DNA from: JACKNG01 sp040220855
GTDB taxonomy: Bacteria; Pseudomonadota; Gammaproteobacteria; Ga0077536
DNA: 64,000 bases
NCBI GenBank assembly: GCA_040220855.1
Contig: JAVJVZ010000050.1
Coordinates: 1 to 64,000 of the forward strand
Direction of reading: 5' to 3'
Part shown: piece by piece, positions 35,936 to 44,845 of the stretch
How the letters are laid out: each line of letters begins with the position of its first letter
Numbering within the stretch: the stretch's first letter is position 1
Position numbers and translations under genes: made by a program
Notes under the pieces: generated by a model
Database searches by the model: none
What the model saw: only the letters and a program-made list of their open reading frames with translations
Told to the model about the DNA's origin: nothing

Positions 35936-36838
35936 ATGGTTAATCCGCGAGGCAGCATCGTCGCCATCGTGACGCCCATGAGTGCGGGGATCGGGGCCGA
36001 GATACCCCTCGACAAGGCCGCCCTGGAGCGCCTCGTCGAGTTCCACGTGGGCGAGGGTACCGAGGGGATCGTCGCCGTCGGCACCACCGGCGAATCGGCC
36101 ACCCTGACCGAGCACGAGCACGTCGAGACCATCCGCACCATCGTCGAGGCAGCCGCCGGCCGTGTACCGGTGATTGCCGGCACCGGCGCCAACTCGACCC
36201 ACGAAGCGATACGCCTCACGCGCGAGGCGCAGGAGCTCGGCGCCGACGCCTGTCTGCTGGTCACGCCCTATTACAACCGGCCCACGCAGGATGGGCTCTA
36301 CCTGCATCACAAGGCCGTCGCCGAAGCGGTCGACATCCCGCAGATCCTGTACAACGTACCCAGCCGCACGGCCTGCGACATGCTGCCGGAGACGGTCGCC
36401 CGGCTCGCCGAGCTGCCCAACATCGTCGGCATCAAGGAAGCCACCGGCGACGTCAGCCGGGTCGCCCTCATCCGGCATCTCGCCGGCGACGATTTCATCC
36501 AGCTCAGTGGCGACGACGCCACTTCGCTCGAGTTCATGCTCGCCGGCGGCGACGGCGTCATCTCCGTCACCGCCAATGTCGCGCCGCGCAAGATGCGCGC
36601 CCTGTGCGACGCCGCGCGCGGTGGCGATGCCGATCGCGCACGCGCCATCGATGCCGAGCTGCAGCCGTTGCACCATGACCTGTTCGTCGAGGCCAATCCC
36701 ATTCCGGTCAAGTGGGCGGTCGCCCGTATGGGCCTGATCGCGGCCGGCATCCGCCTGCCCATGACCTGGCTCTCCGAAGCCTACGAAGCACGCGTCGGCG
36801 AAGCCATGCGCTCCGCCGGCGTCGACTGCGCCCCATGA
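35936..36838 (+). CDS. dapA: 4-hydroxy-tetrahydrodipicolinate synthase
   Basis: 300 aa from ATG 35936 (MVNPRGSIVAIVTPM). Aldolase barrel with Schiff-base Lys167 in IVGIKEATGD, Tyr139 in ILYNVPSRTACD (catalytic relay), GTTGESATLTEHEH, and TPYYNRPTQDGLY. It condenses pyruvate and aspartate semialdehyde, the entry step to diaminopimelate and lysine. The start of the frame at 35837 is upstream of all homology. bamC follows closely, the common dapA-bamC arrangement. Confidence 0.97.
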   Translation: MVNPRGSIVAIVTPMSAGIGAEIPLDKAALERLVEFHVGEGTEGIVAVGTTGESATLTEHEHVETIRTIVEAAAGRVPVIAGTGANSTHEAIRLTREAQELGADACLLVTPYYNRPTQDGLYLHHKAVAEAVDIPQILYNVPSRTACDMLPETVARLAELPNIVGIKEATGDVSRVALIRHLAGDDFIQLSGDDATSLEFMLAGGDGVISVTANVAPRKMRALCDAARGGDADRARAIDAELQPLHHDLFVEANPIPVKWAVARMGLIAAGIRLPMTWLSEAYEARVGEAMRSAGVDCAP

Positions 36839-36885
36839 ATCATCACCCGGCGGCGTCACCGCCGTCGCTTGGAGGAACCCGATTG

Positions 36886-38130
36886 ATGTCCAGAGCCATG
36901 CCTGGAGAACGCCGCCAATCGCCGCGCACCGACGCATCGGCGCGCTGCGGGGAGTGTTCCGCAACTGCCACACCTGCCGGGGCCGGGACGCACCGCACCT
37001 CACCCGTCCTGCTCACGGCGCTGCTTGCCGCGCTGCTCGCCGCGACCGGCTGCAGCAAGCTCGTGCCCAAGCTCGACGAGGTGTTCCCGGACAACCGCAA
37101 GGAGTACCAGAAGGCCCAGTCGCTGCCCGATCTCGAGGTCCCGCCCGATCTCAGCACCGAGGCCATCCGCGACCGCATGGCGATCCCCGAGGGCGGTGAA
37201 GCCGCGCGCTACTCGACCTACCAGGAGCGCCAGGCCGAGCGCGAGCGCGCCGACCAGCTCGAACGGGCGCAGACCTCCGCCATCCGCGTGCTCGAGAACG
37301 AACACGTACTCGCGGTCGAAGGCGCGGTGGTGCAGGTGTGGCCGAAGTTGCAGGACTTCTGGGCCGGGGAAGGCTACGCGCTCGAACTGGATGACGTCGA
37401 ACTGGGCATCATCGAAACGGGCTGGAACGAGGACGACGCGCAGCTCGGACGCAACAAGTTCAAGATTTTCGCCGAGTCGGGAGAGGAAGCCGGCACCACC
37501 TTGCTGTACGTCTCGCGCGAGGACCAGGAGTTGGTACCCCAGGGCGAGGAGCTGGTGTGGCAGCGCAAGCCGCGCGATGCGCAGGCCGAACGCGTCATGG
37601 TCGAGCGCCTCGAAGCGAGCCTGGGCGGCGTCAGCGACACGCGTCGCGCGGCTGCACCCGCCGCGGCCGCCGGCGGCGCCGCCGCGTTCGACAGCGAACC
37701 CGGTGACGAGGCCGCGACGTCGGCCGTCGCAGCGGACGCGGCGGCAGGCCCGCGTCATGCCGAGATCGTCAGCGTCGGCGGAGGCAAGGTCTACCTGACC
37801 GTCGCCGAGGACTTCGCGAGCGCCTGGAAGAGCACCGAGCGTGCGCTCGAGGACATCGGCGTGACGGTGAAGGATACCGACAAGGGCCGCGGCGTCTACG
37901 TCATCGAACTCGCGGCCAATGGCGATGGCGGCGACGAGGACGAGGGCATGTTCAGCAAGCTCAAGTTCTGGGGTGACGACGACGCCGAGGAATACCAGGT
38001 GAGCCTGACCGGCGTCGGCGACAAGACCGAGGTCGTCGTGCTCGACCGCAAAGGGCGCTGGGAAACCGGCGACCAGGCCGGCCAGCTGCTGACCAGACTC
38101 AGCCAGGCGTTCAACCGCGCGCGGCGCTGA
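36886..38130 (+). CDS. bamC: Outer-membrane assembly lipoprotein BamC
   Basis: 414 aa from ATG 36886, preceded by GGAGGA at 36871-36876 with 9-base spacing. A more upstream ATG (36835) overlaps the dapA stop. The lipobox is LLAALLAATGC with Cys near residue 56, so about 40 mostly polar residues precede the hydrophobic core, unusually long. The mature protein begins SKLVPKLDEVFPDNRKEYQK, like NlpB/BamC, followed by VEGAVVQVWPKLQDFWAGEG and a second helix-grip domain (KVYLTVAEDFASAWKSTERA). BamC is an accessory of the BAM complex with BamB, encoded at 40387-41601. An Ala-rich linker separates the domains. Confidence 0.9.
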   Translation: MSRAMPGERRQSPRTDASARCGECSATATPAGAGTHRTSPVLLTALLAALLAATGCSKLVPKLDEVFPDNRKEYQKAQSLPDLEVPPDLSTEAIRDRMAIPEGGEAARYSTYQERQAERERADQLERAQTSAIRVLENEHVLAVEGAVVQVWPKLQDFWAGEGYALELDDVELGIIETGWNEDDAQLGRNKFKIFAESGEEAGTTLLYVSREDQELVPQGEELVWQRKPRDAQAERVMVERLEASLGGVSDTRRAAAPAAAAGGAAAFDSEPGDEAATSAVAADAAAGPRHAEIVSVGGGKVYLTVAEDFASAWKSTERALEDIGVTVKDTDKGRGVYVIELAANGDGGDEDEGMFSKLKFWGDDDAEEYQVSLTGVGDKTEVVVLDRKGRWETGDQAGQLLTRLSQAFNRARR

Positions 38131-38150
38131 GCGTCGCGCGGTAGTCCGGC

Positions 38151-38918
38151 GTGCGATACGCCACGCTGGCGAGCGGCAGCGGCGGTAATGCCACGATCGT
38201 CGAGCACGATGGCCACGCCTTGCTGGTCGATTGCGGGCCGAGCGCGCGCACGCTGCTGACACGCATGGCCGGGCTCGAGTTCGAGCCCGGCCGCGTGAGC
38301 GCCATCCTCGTCACCCACGAACACGACGATCACGTCGGCAGCGCGGCGGCGCTGGCGCGCCGTCTCGACGTCCCCGTGCACGTCACCGCCGGCACCGCAC
38401 GCGCGGCGTCGGCGCGTTTCGATGAACGCACCCGCCTCGAGCCCCTCACGCCTGGCCACACGCTCAAGCTCGGACCATTCGACGTATTGCCGGTGATCGT
38501 GCCGCACGATGCCCGCGAGCCGTGCCAGTTCGTGATCACCGCCGGCGGTCGCCGCCTCGGCATTCTGACCGACCTCGGCCAGCCCACCGCGCACGTCGAG
38601 CAGCATTACCGGGCCCTCGATGGTCTCGTGCTCGAATTCAACCACGAGCCCACGCTGCTCGCCCAGAGCCCCTATCCTCGTTCGCTGCAGGCACGTATCG
38701 GTGGCCACTACGGCCATCTGTCGAACAGTCAGGCGAGCACGCTGCTCGCGCGTCTCGAGCCGCAGAGCCTGGTCAGTTTCACTGCCGCACACCTCAGCGA
38801 GAAGACCAACACGCCAGCGCACGTGGCGGCCTGCCTCGAACACTGCCTGCCGGCGGCGGTGCCGCGCCACATCGCACGCCAGGACGAGGCGTCGCCGTGG
38901 TTCCGGCTCGACGCCTGA
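38151..38918 (+). CDS. MBL-fold metallo-hydrolase (YycJ/WalJ-like)
   Basis: 255 aa from GTG 38151 (MRYATLASGSGGNATIVEHD). Metallo-beta-lactamase motifs: VTHEHDDHVG (HxHxDH), a later FTAAHLSEKTNTP, and LGILTDLGQPT. Similar to the YycJ/WalJ and PhnP-like branch, thought to be nucleic-acid or phosphodiester hydrolases. The same gene lies after bamC in Pseudomonas (before purC there; purC is not seen here). Natural substrate unknown. Ends 12 bases before the convergent der gene. Confidence 0.9.
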   Translation: MRYATLASGSGGNATIVEHDGHALLVDCGPSARTLLTRMAGLEFEPGRVSAILVTHEHDDHVGSAAALARRLDVPVHVTAGTARAASARFDERTRLEPLTPGHTLKLGPFDVLPVIVPHDAREPCQFVITAGGRRLGILTDLGQPTAHVEQHYRALDGLVLEFNHEPTLLAQSPYPRSLQARIGGHYGHLSNSQASTLLARLEPQSLVSFTAAHLSEKTNTPAHVAACLEHCLPAAVPRHIARQDEASPWFRLDA

Positions 38919-38930
38919 GCGCAGCCGCCG

Positions 38931-40352
38931 CTACTTGTCTTTCTTGACGTGGCGCATGAGCCGGCGCCGCTTGGCCTGCTGTCGCGGCGTCAGCTTGTTG
39001 CGCCGGCCGGCATAGGGATTCTCGCCCTGGCGGAACTCGAGCTGTACCGGGGTGCCGACGAGTTCGAGGGCATCACGAAAGAAGTTCTCGAGGTAGCGCT
39101 TGTAGCTGCCCGGCAATGCCTCGACCTGGTTGCCGTGGATGACGATGGTCGGCGGGTTGGCGCCGCCCATGTGCGCGTAGCGCAGCTTGATGCGTCGCCC
39201 GTTGACCAGCGGCGGCTGGTGCGCGGCGACGGCCGCGCCGAGCAGGGTGGTGAGGTCGTGGGTCTTGTGGGAACGCGAGGCGGCCGCGGCCGCCGCGTCG
39301 ATGGCACCGAACAGGTCACCGACGCCGCTGCCGTGCAGGGCCGATATGAAACGCACCTCAGCGAAACGCGCGAAGCGCAGCCGGCGATCGAGCTCGTCCT
39401 TGACGCGCTCACGCCAGTCGGCTTCGAGGCCGTCCCACTTGTTGATCACCACGACCAGTGCACGGCCGCTGTCGATGACCATGCCGAGCAGCGTGAGATC
39501 CTGTTCGGTGACGCCGTCGCGGGCGTCCAGCACCAGCAGCACGAGGTTGGCGCGATCGAGCGCCTGCAGCGTCTGTACCGCACTGAACTTCTCGGCCACA
39601 CCCTGGGTACGGCTCTTGCGCCGGAGCCCCGCGGTGTCGACGATGCAGTAGTCGCGACCATGGCGGGTGAAGTCGGTGTCGACACTGTCGCGGGTGGTGC
39701 CGGGCAGATCCGCGGTGATCATGCGCTCCTCGCCGAGAATCCGGTTGACCAGCGTCGACTTGCCGACGTTCGGCCGGCCGACCACGGCGATGCGCGTGCG
39801 CTCGTCGCCGGCATCGCCGGCGTAAGCGTCGGCGGGCGGCCAGCTCGCGGTCAGCGCCTCGACGAGATCGAGCACGCCTTCGCCATGGGCGGCGGAGATG
39901 GCGTGCAGCGGACTCAGGCCGAGACGCTGGAAATCCGCACTGACCAGCACGGCATCGAGGCCTTCGCACTTGTTGACCGCCAGCGCCGCGCGCACGCCAG
40001 CCTGGCGCAGCTCCGCGGCGAGCAGTTCGTCAGCCGCGTTGAGGCCGCTGCGGCCATCGACGACGAGAATTACCGCATCGCACTCGCGCGCCACGGCAAG
40101 CGCCTGGCGTGCGACCGCGAGCGAGAGCTGGTCGTCTGCGCTCTCGTCGATACCACCGGTATCGACGACGATGTATCCCGCCGCACCGAGCCGGCCGATG
40201 CCGACCTTGGGATCGCGGGTCAGCCCCGGCACGTCGGCGACCAGCGCGCTGCGCGAGCGGGTCAATCGGTTGAAGAGCGTCGACTTGCCGACATTCGGTC
40301 GGCCCACGATGCCGATGGTTGGCCGGGGCGAGGTGTGGGTGGTGAGAGCCAT
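38931..40352 (-). CDS. der: Ribosome assembly GTPase Der (EngA)
   Basis: 473 aa from ATG 40352 (MALTTHTSPRPTIGIVGRPN). Tandem GTPase domains, each with G1 GRPNVGKST, G3 (DTGGI; DTAGL), and G4 (NKCE; NKWD), then a KH-like C-terminal domain (KLRYAHMGGANPPTIVIHGN). The first G4 is NKCE instead of the usual NKxD, a mild departure. The basic tail ends RRRLMRHVKKDK. Der is needed for 50S maturation. Last gene of the hisS-yfgM-bamB-der run; the frame upstream of 40352 is antisense noise. Confidence 0.97.
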   Translation of the reverse strand: MALTTHTSPRPTIGIVGRPNVGKSTLFNRLTRSRSALVADVPGLTRDPKVGIGRLGAAGYIVVDTGGIDESADDQLSLAVARQALAVARECDAVILVVDGRSGLNAADELLAAELRQAGVRAALAVNKCEGLDAVLVSADFQRLGLSPLHAISAAHGEGVLDLVEALTASWPPADAYAGDAGDERTRIAVVGRPNVGKSTLVNRILGEERMITADLPGTTRDSVDTDFTRHGRDYCIVDTAGLRRKSRTQGVAEKFSAVQTLQALDRANLVLLVLDARDGVTEQDLTLLGMVIDSGRALVVVINKWDGLEADWRERVKDELDRRLRFARFAEVRFISALHGSGVGDLFGAIDAAAAAASRSHKTHDLTTLLGAAVAAHQPPLVNGRRIKLRYAHMGGANPPTIVIHGNQVEALPGSYKRYLENFFRDALELVGTPVQLEFRQGENPYAGRRNKLTPRQQAKRRRLMRHVKKDK

Positions 40353-40386
40353 GGCAGTGCGGCCCGGGCGGCGCGGCCGCCAGCGG

Positions 40387-41601
40387 TCATTGCGGCGCGA
40401 GCGCGACCAGGCGACCGCTCGAAGCGTAGCCGAGCAGAACGTCACCGGCAGCGATGGCAGGCGCGAGAATGCGCGTCTTGTCGATGCGCGCGCGATACAC
40501 GAGGTCACCGCTGTCGGCATCCAGCCAATGCAGGTAGCCCTCGTAGTCGCCGGCGACGACATAGCCATCGAAGTACGTGGGCGCCGTGACGTAGCGGTAG
40601 CGGAGGGCGTCCTGCTTCCAGACCGAAGTGCCACTCTCACGATCGAGTGCCCAGATCGAGCCTTCCTCGTCAGTCACGTAGACGCGTCCGTCGCCGAGGG
40701 CGAGCTCGGTGTAGGACGAGATTTCGCGAGTCCACAGGAGCTGGCCATCGATGATCGACAGCGCGCCGACCTGGCCGTGGAAACTCGCCACGTAGACGGT
40801 CGTGCCCGCGACCACCGGATCGGAATCGACATCGACCATGCGCTCGAGATCGGAACGCCCGCTGGGGATGGCGAGTGCGCTGTCCCACAGCTGGCGCCCG
40901 CTGCGCAGATCGAGCGCGACGATACGACCGTTGTCGAAGCCGACCACCACGATGTCGTCATCGATGACCGGCGCCGAGGTACCGCGCAGGGTCAGCGACG
41001 GCACCGAGAGATCGTAGATCCACACGCTCGCACCGCTTGCCGAATCGAGCCCGTAGACCTTGCCATCGCCCGTGCGCACGATGGTCATACCATTGCCGGC
41101 GGATGGCGCCGCGAGCACTTCGCTCGACACGCGCGCGACCCAGCGCAGCTTGCCGCTCTCGCTCTCGCGCGCAATGACGCGGCCGTCACCGGTACCGATC
41201 AGGACGAGCCCGTCACCACCGCCCGGCCCCCCGGTGTAGCGCACGTTCTTATCGTGAATCTTCCACACCACGTCACCGCTGGCGAGATCGGTCGCGGCGA
41301 GACGCCCCGAGTGATCGGCGACGAAAAGGCGTTCGTCGATGACCGTGGGGGTGAGCTTGAGGTAATACTCGTCGGCTCCCTTGCCGATGCGATCGGCCCA
41401 CACTTCCTCGACCTCAATCGAGGCCTCGAAGGCTTCGTCGAGCACCGCCGGCGCATCGGGGCTGCTCGCGTCGTCGCTCCACAGGCCGGTTACCGACTCG
41501 CCCATCGAGGACATGGTCTCGCAACCGGCGCTGCCGAGCAGCAGGCCGAACAGCAGGCCGAGGCCGGCTGCGTGTCCGTAACGCGCGCGGCCGCTACTCA
41601 C
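40387..41601 (-). CDS. bamB: Outer-membrane assembly lipoprotein BamB
   Basis: 404 aa from a GTG that overlaps the yfgM stop (GTGA). Lipoprotein signal with LLFGLLLGSAGC and Cys near residue 27. The mature part is an eight-bladed PQQ-like beta-propeller with repeated G-x-W-type blades (DLASGDVVWKIHD, DLRSGRQLWDSALAI, DRESGTSVWKQD). BamB helps BamA insert beta-barrels. Context yfgM-bamB-der is standard. Confidence 0.96.
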   Translation of the reverse strand: MSSGRARYGHAAGLGLLFGLLLGSAGCETMSSMGESVTGLWSDDASSPDAPAVLDEAFEASIEVEEVWADRIGKGADEYYLKLTPTVIDERLFVADHSGRLAATDLASGDVVWKIHDKNVRYTGGPGGGDGLVLIGTGDGRVIARESESGKLRWVARVSSEVLAAPSAGNGMTIVRTGDGKVYGLDSASGASVWIYDLSVPSLTLRGTSAPVIDDDIVVVGFDNGRIVALDLRSGRQLWDSALAIPSGRSDLERMVDVDSDPVVAGTTVYVASFHGQVGALSIIDGQLLWTREISSYTELALGDGRVYVTDEEGSIWALDRESGTSVWKQDALRYRYVTAPTYFDGYVVAGDYEGYLHWLDADSGDLVYRARIDKTRILAPAIAAGDVLLGYASSGRLVALAPQ

Positions 41602-42275
41602 GATTCGTCGGCCTGGGCAGCGGTCTGGGTGTCTGCCGGCGCCTCGGCGGTAGCCGCGAGGTTGTCGAGCTTCAACTGGATTGCACCACGCTCGAGACCG
41701 AGCTCGCCCGCACGCACGAGCGCCTCACGGTAGAAGCTGCGTGCCGCGTCGTCATCCCCGCGTGCGGCGAGGATGTCGCCGCGCAGTTCCGGGTACGGCT
41801 CGCGACCGTCCGTCGCCGGCACGCTGTCGAGACGCGTCGCGGCAGCAGCGGCATCACCCTCGGCGAGCAGAATGCGGGCGAGGCGCATGGCGGCGACGTC
41901 GCGCACCTCGGAATCGGCATTCTCCGCCAGCGGGACGAGCAGCGTCTTGGCGCGTTCGTAGTCCGCCTGTTCGACGGCGAGCTTGGCCAGCAGCAGCGCG
42001 CTCAGGCGCGCGTAGGCGGAATCGGGGTAGGCGGACATGATGGCCTCGCCGGTCGTCACGGCGTCTTCGCTGCGCTGCGCCTCGATCATGGCGAGGAAAC
42101 GCTCGTAAGTGAGCGAGGCGTTCTCGGCGCGGCTGGTCTCCAGCTCGTTCCAGTAGCGATAACCGGCGAGGCCGCCGATACCGATGACGAGACCGAGAAC
42201 GAGGGCCTTGCCGTTCTCCTTCCACCAGCGCTTGACGGCTTCGACCTGCTCCTGCTCGGACGCGTAGTGTTCCAC
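41598..42275 (-). CDS. yfgM: Ancillary SecYEG translocon subunit YfgM (TPR protein)
   Basis: 225 aa. Cytosolic N-terminus EHYASEQEQVEAVKRWWKEN, one membrane helix (ALVLGLVIGIGGLAGYRYW), then a periplasmic TPR-like domain (SAYARLSALLLAKLAVEQAD, EPYPELRGDILAARGDDDAA). YfgM binds SecYEG with PpiD and hands clients to periplasmic chaperones. It lies between hisS and bamB, the conserved order. Confidence 0.95.
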   Translation of the reverse strand: MEHYASEQEQVEAVKRWWKENGKALVLGLVIGIGGLAGYRYWNELETSRAENASLTYERFLAMIEAQRSEDAVTTGEAIMSAYPDSAYARLSALLLAKLAVEQADYERAKTLLVPLAENADSEVRDVAAMRLARILLAEGDAAAAATRLDSVPATDGREPYPELRGDILAARGDDDAARSFYREALVRAGELGLERGAIQLKLDNLAATAEAPADTQTAAQADES

Positions 42276-42389
42276 TCTCGATGCTCCGCGGGCGGTTCGC
42301 CCGGCCAGGGGGGTTGAAAAGCACGGAATTATAGCGGCAATTGCCGCGGCTGCGCGGCAGACCCGCCGTGCGCGCTGGTGCGGCGTCGC

Positions 42390-43664
42390 CTAGTCGGCGA
42401 GGTGACGCGCCAGGGTCGTGCCGAGTTCGTCGCGCGCGCAGGTCTCCTGCGCGGCATCGGCGCGCAGCGGCTTGAGCGTGACGCGGCCGGCGGCGACTTC
42501 GTCCTCGCCGAGGATGAGCGCCAGCCGCGCGCCGCTGCGATCGGCCTTCTTCATGCGCGACTTCATGCTGCCGCCACCGACGTGCACGAGTACCGGCCAT
42601 TGTGGATACGACTCGCGCAGATGCTCTGCCAGCGTCAGGGCGTGACCGTCGAAGGCTTCGCCGGTGCCCATCACGTAGATCCCGGGAACTGTCGCCGCCA
42701 CGCTGCCCTGGGCCTGGCGGCGCAGCTCGAGCAGGCGTTCCAACCCCATCGCAAAGCCTACCGCCGGCGTCGCGCGGCCGCCCATCAGCTCGACCAGGCC
42801 GTCGTAACGTCCACCGGCGCATACCGTTCCCTGGGCGCCGAGCTCGGTGGTTATCCACTCGAACACCGTGCGCGAGTAGTAGTCGAGCCCCCGTACCAGG
42901 CGTGGATTGACCACGCAGTCGACATCGTTGTCAGCGAGGATGGCCCGGAGGCTGTCGAACTGTGCCCGGGATTCGTCGTCGAGATGGTCGGCAAGGGACG
43001 GCGCGCCGGCGATGATTTCGGCCATGGACGGGTTCTTGCTGTCGAGGATGCGCAGCGGATTGCGCTCCAGTCGGGTCACGCTGTCGGCATCCAGCGCTTC
43101 GCGGTGCCGCTCCAGGTAGCCGGTGAGCACATCGCGATAGGCGGCGCGCGCCGCGGCGGTGCCGAGCGAATTGATCTCGAGCCGCAGACCGCCCAGGCCG
43201 AGCGCGCGCCACATCCGCGCCGTCATCAGGATGAGTTCCGCATCGACGTCGGGGCCCGGCGCGCCGAACACTTCGGCGCCGATCTGGTGGAACTGCCGCT
43301 GACGACCGCGTTGCGGGCGTTCGTGGCGAAACATCGGTCCCGCGTACCACAGCCGCAGGGGTTGCTGCTGAAGCAGGCCGTGCTGCAGCACGGCGCGCAC
43401 GCAGCCGGCCGTACCTTCGGGCCGGAGGGTCAGATTGTCACCGTTGCGATCGTCGAAGGAGTACATCTCCTTCTGCACGATATCGGTGGTATCGCCGATG
43501 GAACGCCGGAACACCGCCGACTGTTCGACGATGGGCAAGCGGATTTCGCGGTAGCCATAGGCGTCGAGGATGCCGACCAGCGCCTGCTCGAGCGCGCGCC
43601 AGTCCGCGCTGTCGGCCGGCAGGATGTCGTTCATGCCACGAATGGCCTGGAGGGACTGGCTCAT
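42390..43664 (-). CDS. hisS: Histidyl-tRNA synthetase
   Basis: 424 aa, usual length. Class II core: motif 1 region LQAIRGMNDILPADS, motif 2 YAGPMFRHERPQRGRQRQFH, His-specific LVRGLDYYSRTVFEW and AGGRYDGLVELMGG, motif 3 VGFAMGLERLLELR. A C-terminal anticodon-binding domain follows (VLVHVGGGSMKSRMKKADRS). yfgM lies 114 bases downstream. The gene ispG, often between rodZ and hisS, is absent; only 125 bases lie upstream before rodZ. Confidence 0.98.
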   Translation of the reverse strand: MSQSLQAIRGMNDILPADSADWRALEQALVGILDAYGYREIRLPIVEQSAVFRRSIGDTTDIVQKEMYSFDDRNGDNLTLRPEGTAGCVRAVLQHGLLQQQPLRLWYAGPMFRHERPQRGRQRQFHQIGAEVFGAPGPDVDAELILMTARMWRALGLGGLRLEINSLGTAAARAAYRDVLTGYLERHREALDADSVTRLERNPLRILDSKNPSMAEIIAGAPSLADHLDDESRAQFDSLRAILADNDVDCVVNPRLVRGLDYYSRTVFEWITTELGAQGTVCAGGRYDGLVELMGGRATPAVGFAMGLERLLELRRQAQGSVAATVPGIYVMGTGEAFDGHALTLAEHLRESYPQWPVLVHVGGGSMKSRMKKADRSGARLALILGEDEVAAGRVTLKPLRADAAQETCARDELGTTLARHLAD

Positions 43665-43789
43665 GGGTCACGCATGCTCGTAGGTCGACGGCATCGCGGC
43701 GACGTGCGCGCCGGCAGGCGTCCGGAAGCGGCGCGGCTCCCACGCCTGCGCACGCGGCGATGGCTCGTTCGCGCCCATGCGGAAATCCA

Positions 43790-44845
43790 TCAGCGCCCGA
43801 GCGTCAACCGCGCGACGCCTTCGCGCGCGTGCGGCGCGAGGTCGACGGTGGTGCCGCGAAAACGTACATCGACCGCGGGCGAGTTGCCGAGCACCAGCGT
43901 GTAGGGCGGCGTACCATCGAAGGTCAGCTCGCGCCCGGGGCGGGCGATATCGAAGAACAGCCGCCGACCGCTGGCGTCGCTGACGTCGATCCAGGCTTCT
44001 TCGCTGGTATTGATGACGAGTTCGCCGGGCGTTGCGGGAGTTCCGTCGGGCGCTGCCTCTGCCGCGTTGACCGACATGGCGTCATCGGCAGCCCCGATCT
44101 CGTCGGCGCGGCCGGCGGTCTCCGCGGCAGTGTCGGACGGCACGTCGCCTTCGCCGGGGATGTCGTCCGCCGGGGCACGCCCGCTCGATCCACCGTCGGT
44201 GATGACGGCGCCCTCGCTGCCAGGGGCGAGCATTGCCGCACCGGGCGCATCCAGCGCGGCCTCGGGTCCACCGATCGCGCTGCGCGGCGCCGGCGTCACC
44301 CCTTCCGTGGGCGGCAACACCGATTCCGGATGGGTCACGACCGGAAACTCGTACGGCAGGGGGTCGGCGGGCTCCGCCGGTGGTGGCGTCTCGACGAGGG
44401 GCTCGTGGTCACGCGGCACGGCATCGTGGGCGCGCCACCACAACGCCACCAGCACCACGAGCACCAGAACCACGACCGCGGTCGTGTAGCGCACGAGGTT
44501 GCTTTCGCTGGTCATCTGCAACGGCGCACGCGACTTGAAGTCGGACAGCTCGGGTTCTTCGTTGCCGGCCCGCTGATCGAACACGGCGAGGAAAGTCGCG
44601 CTATCCATGCCGTATTCCTTGGCGATGGCGCGCAGGTAGCCGCGCACGAAGGCCGGCGGCGGCAGGCGTTCGAAATCCTCGCTCTCGAGTGCCCGCACGA
44701 TACGCGGTTCGAGCCTGAGCATGTGCGCGAGATCCTCGATGCTCAGCTCGCGCGCCTCGCGCGCTCCCTGCAGCAGCCGGCCGAGCTCGCCCGGCTCGAC
44801 GCTCGCCGCCGGCTCGCTCGCCTCGGTCGCTTCGGGCTCGGTCAT
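43790..44845 (-). CDS. rodZ: Cytoskeletal protein RodZ
   Basis: 351 aa. N-terminal helix-turn-helix (about 20-90; GRLLQGAREARELSIEDLAH, PPPAFVRGYLRAIAKEYG) that binds MreB, one membrane helix (AVVVLVLVVLVALWW, about 118-135), a long Pro/Ala/acidic periplasmic linker, and a C-terminal DUF4115 beta domain (LVINTSEEAWIDVSDASG, GRELTFDGTPPYTLVLGN). RodZ links MreB filaments to the wall elongation machinery. Start ATG overlaps the pilF stop. Confidence 0.95.
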   Translation of the reverse strand: MTEPEATEASEPAASVEPGELGRLLQGAREARELSIEDLAHMLRLEPRIVRALESEDFERLPPPAFVRGYLRAIAKEYGMDSATFLAVFDQRAGNEEPELSDFKSRAPLQMTSESNLVRYTTAVVVLVLVVLVALWWRAHDAVPRDHEPLVETPPPAEPADPLPYEFPVVTHPESVLPPTEGVTPAPRSAIGGPEAALDAPGAAMLAPGSEGAVITDGGSSGRAPADDIPGEGDVPSDTAAETAGRADEIGAADDAMSVNAAEAAPDGTPATPGELVINTSEEAWIDVSDASGRRLFFDIARPGRELTFDGTPPYTLVLGNSPAVDVRFRGTTVDLAPHAREGVARLTLGR

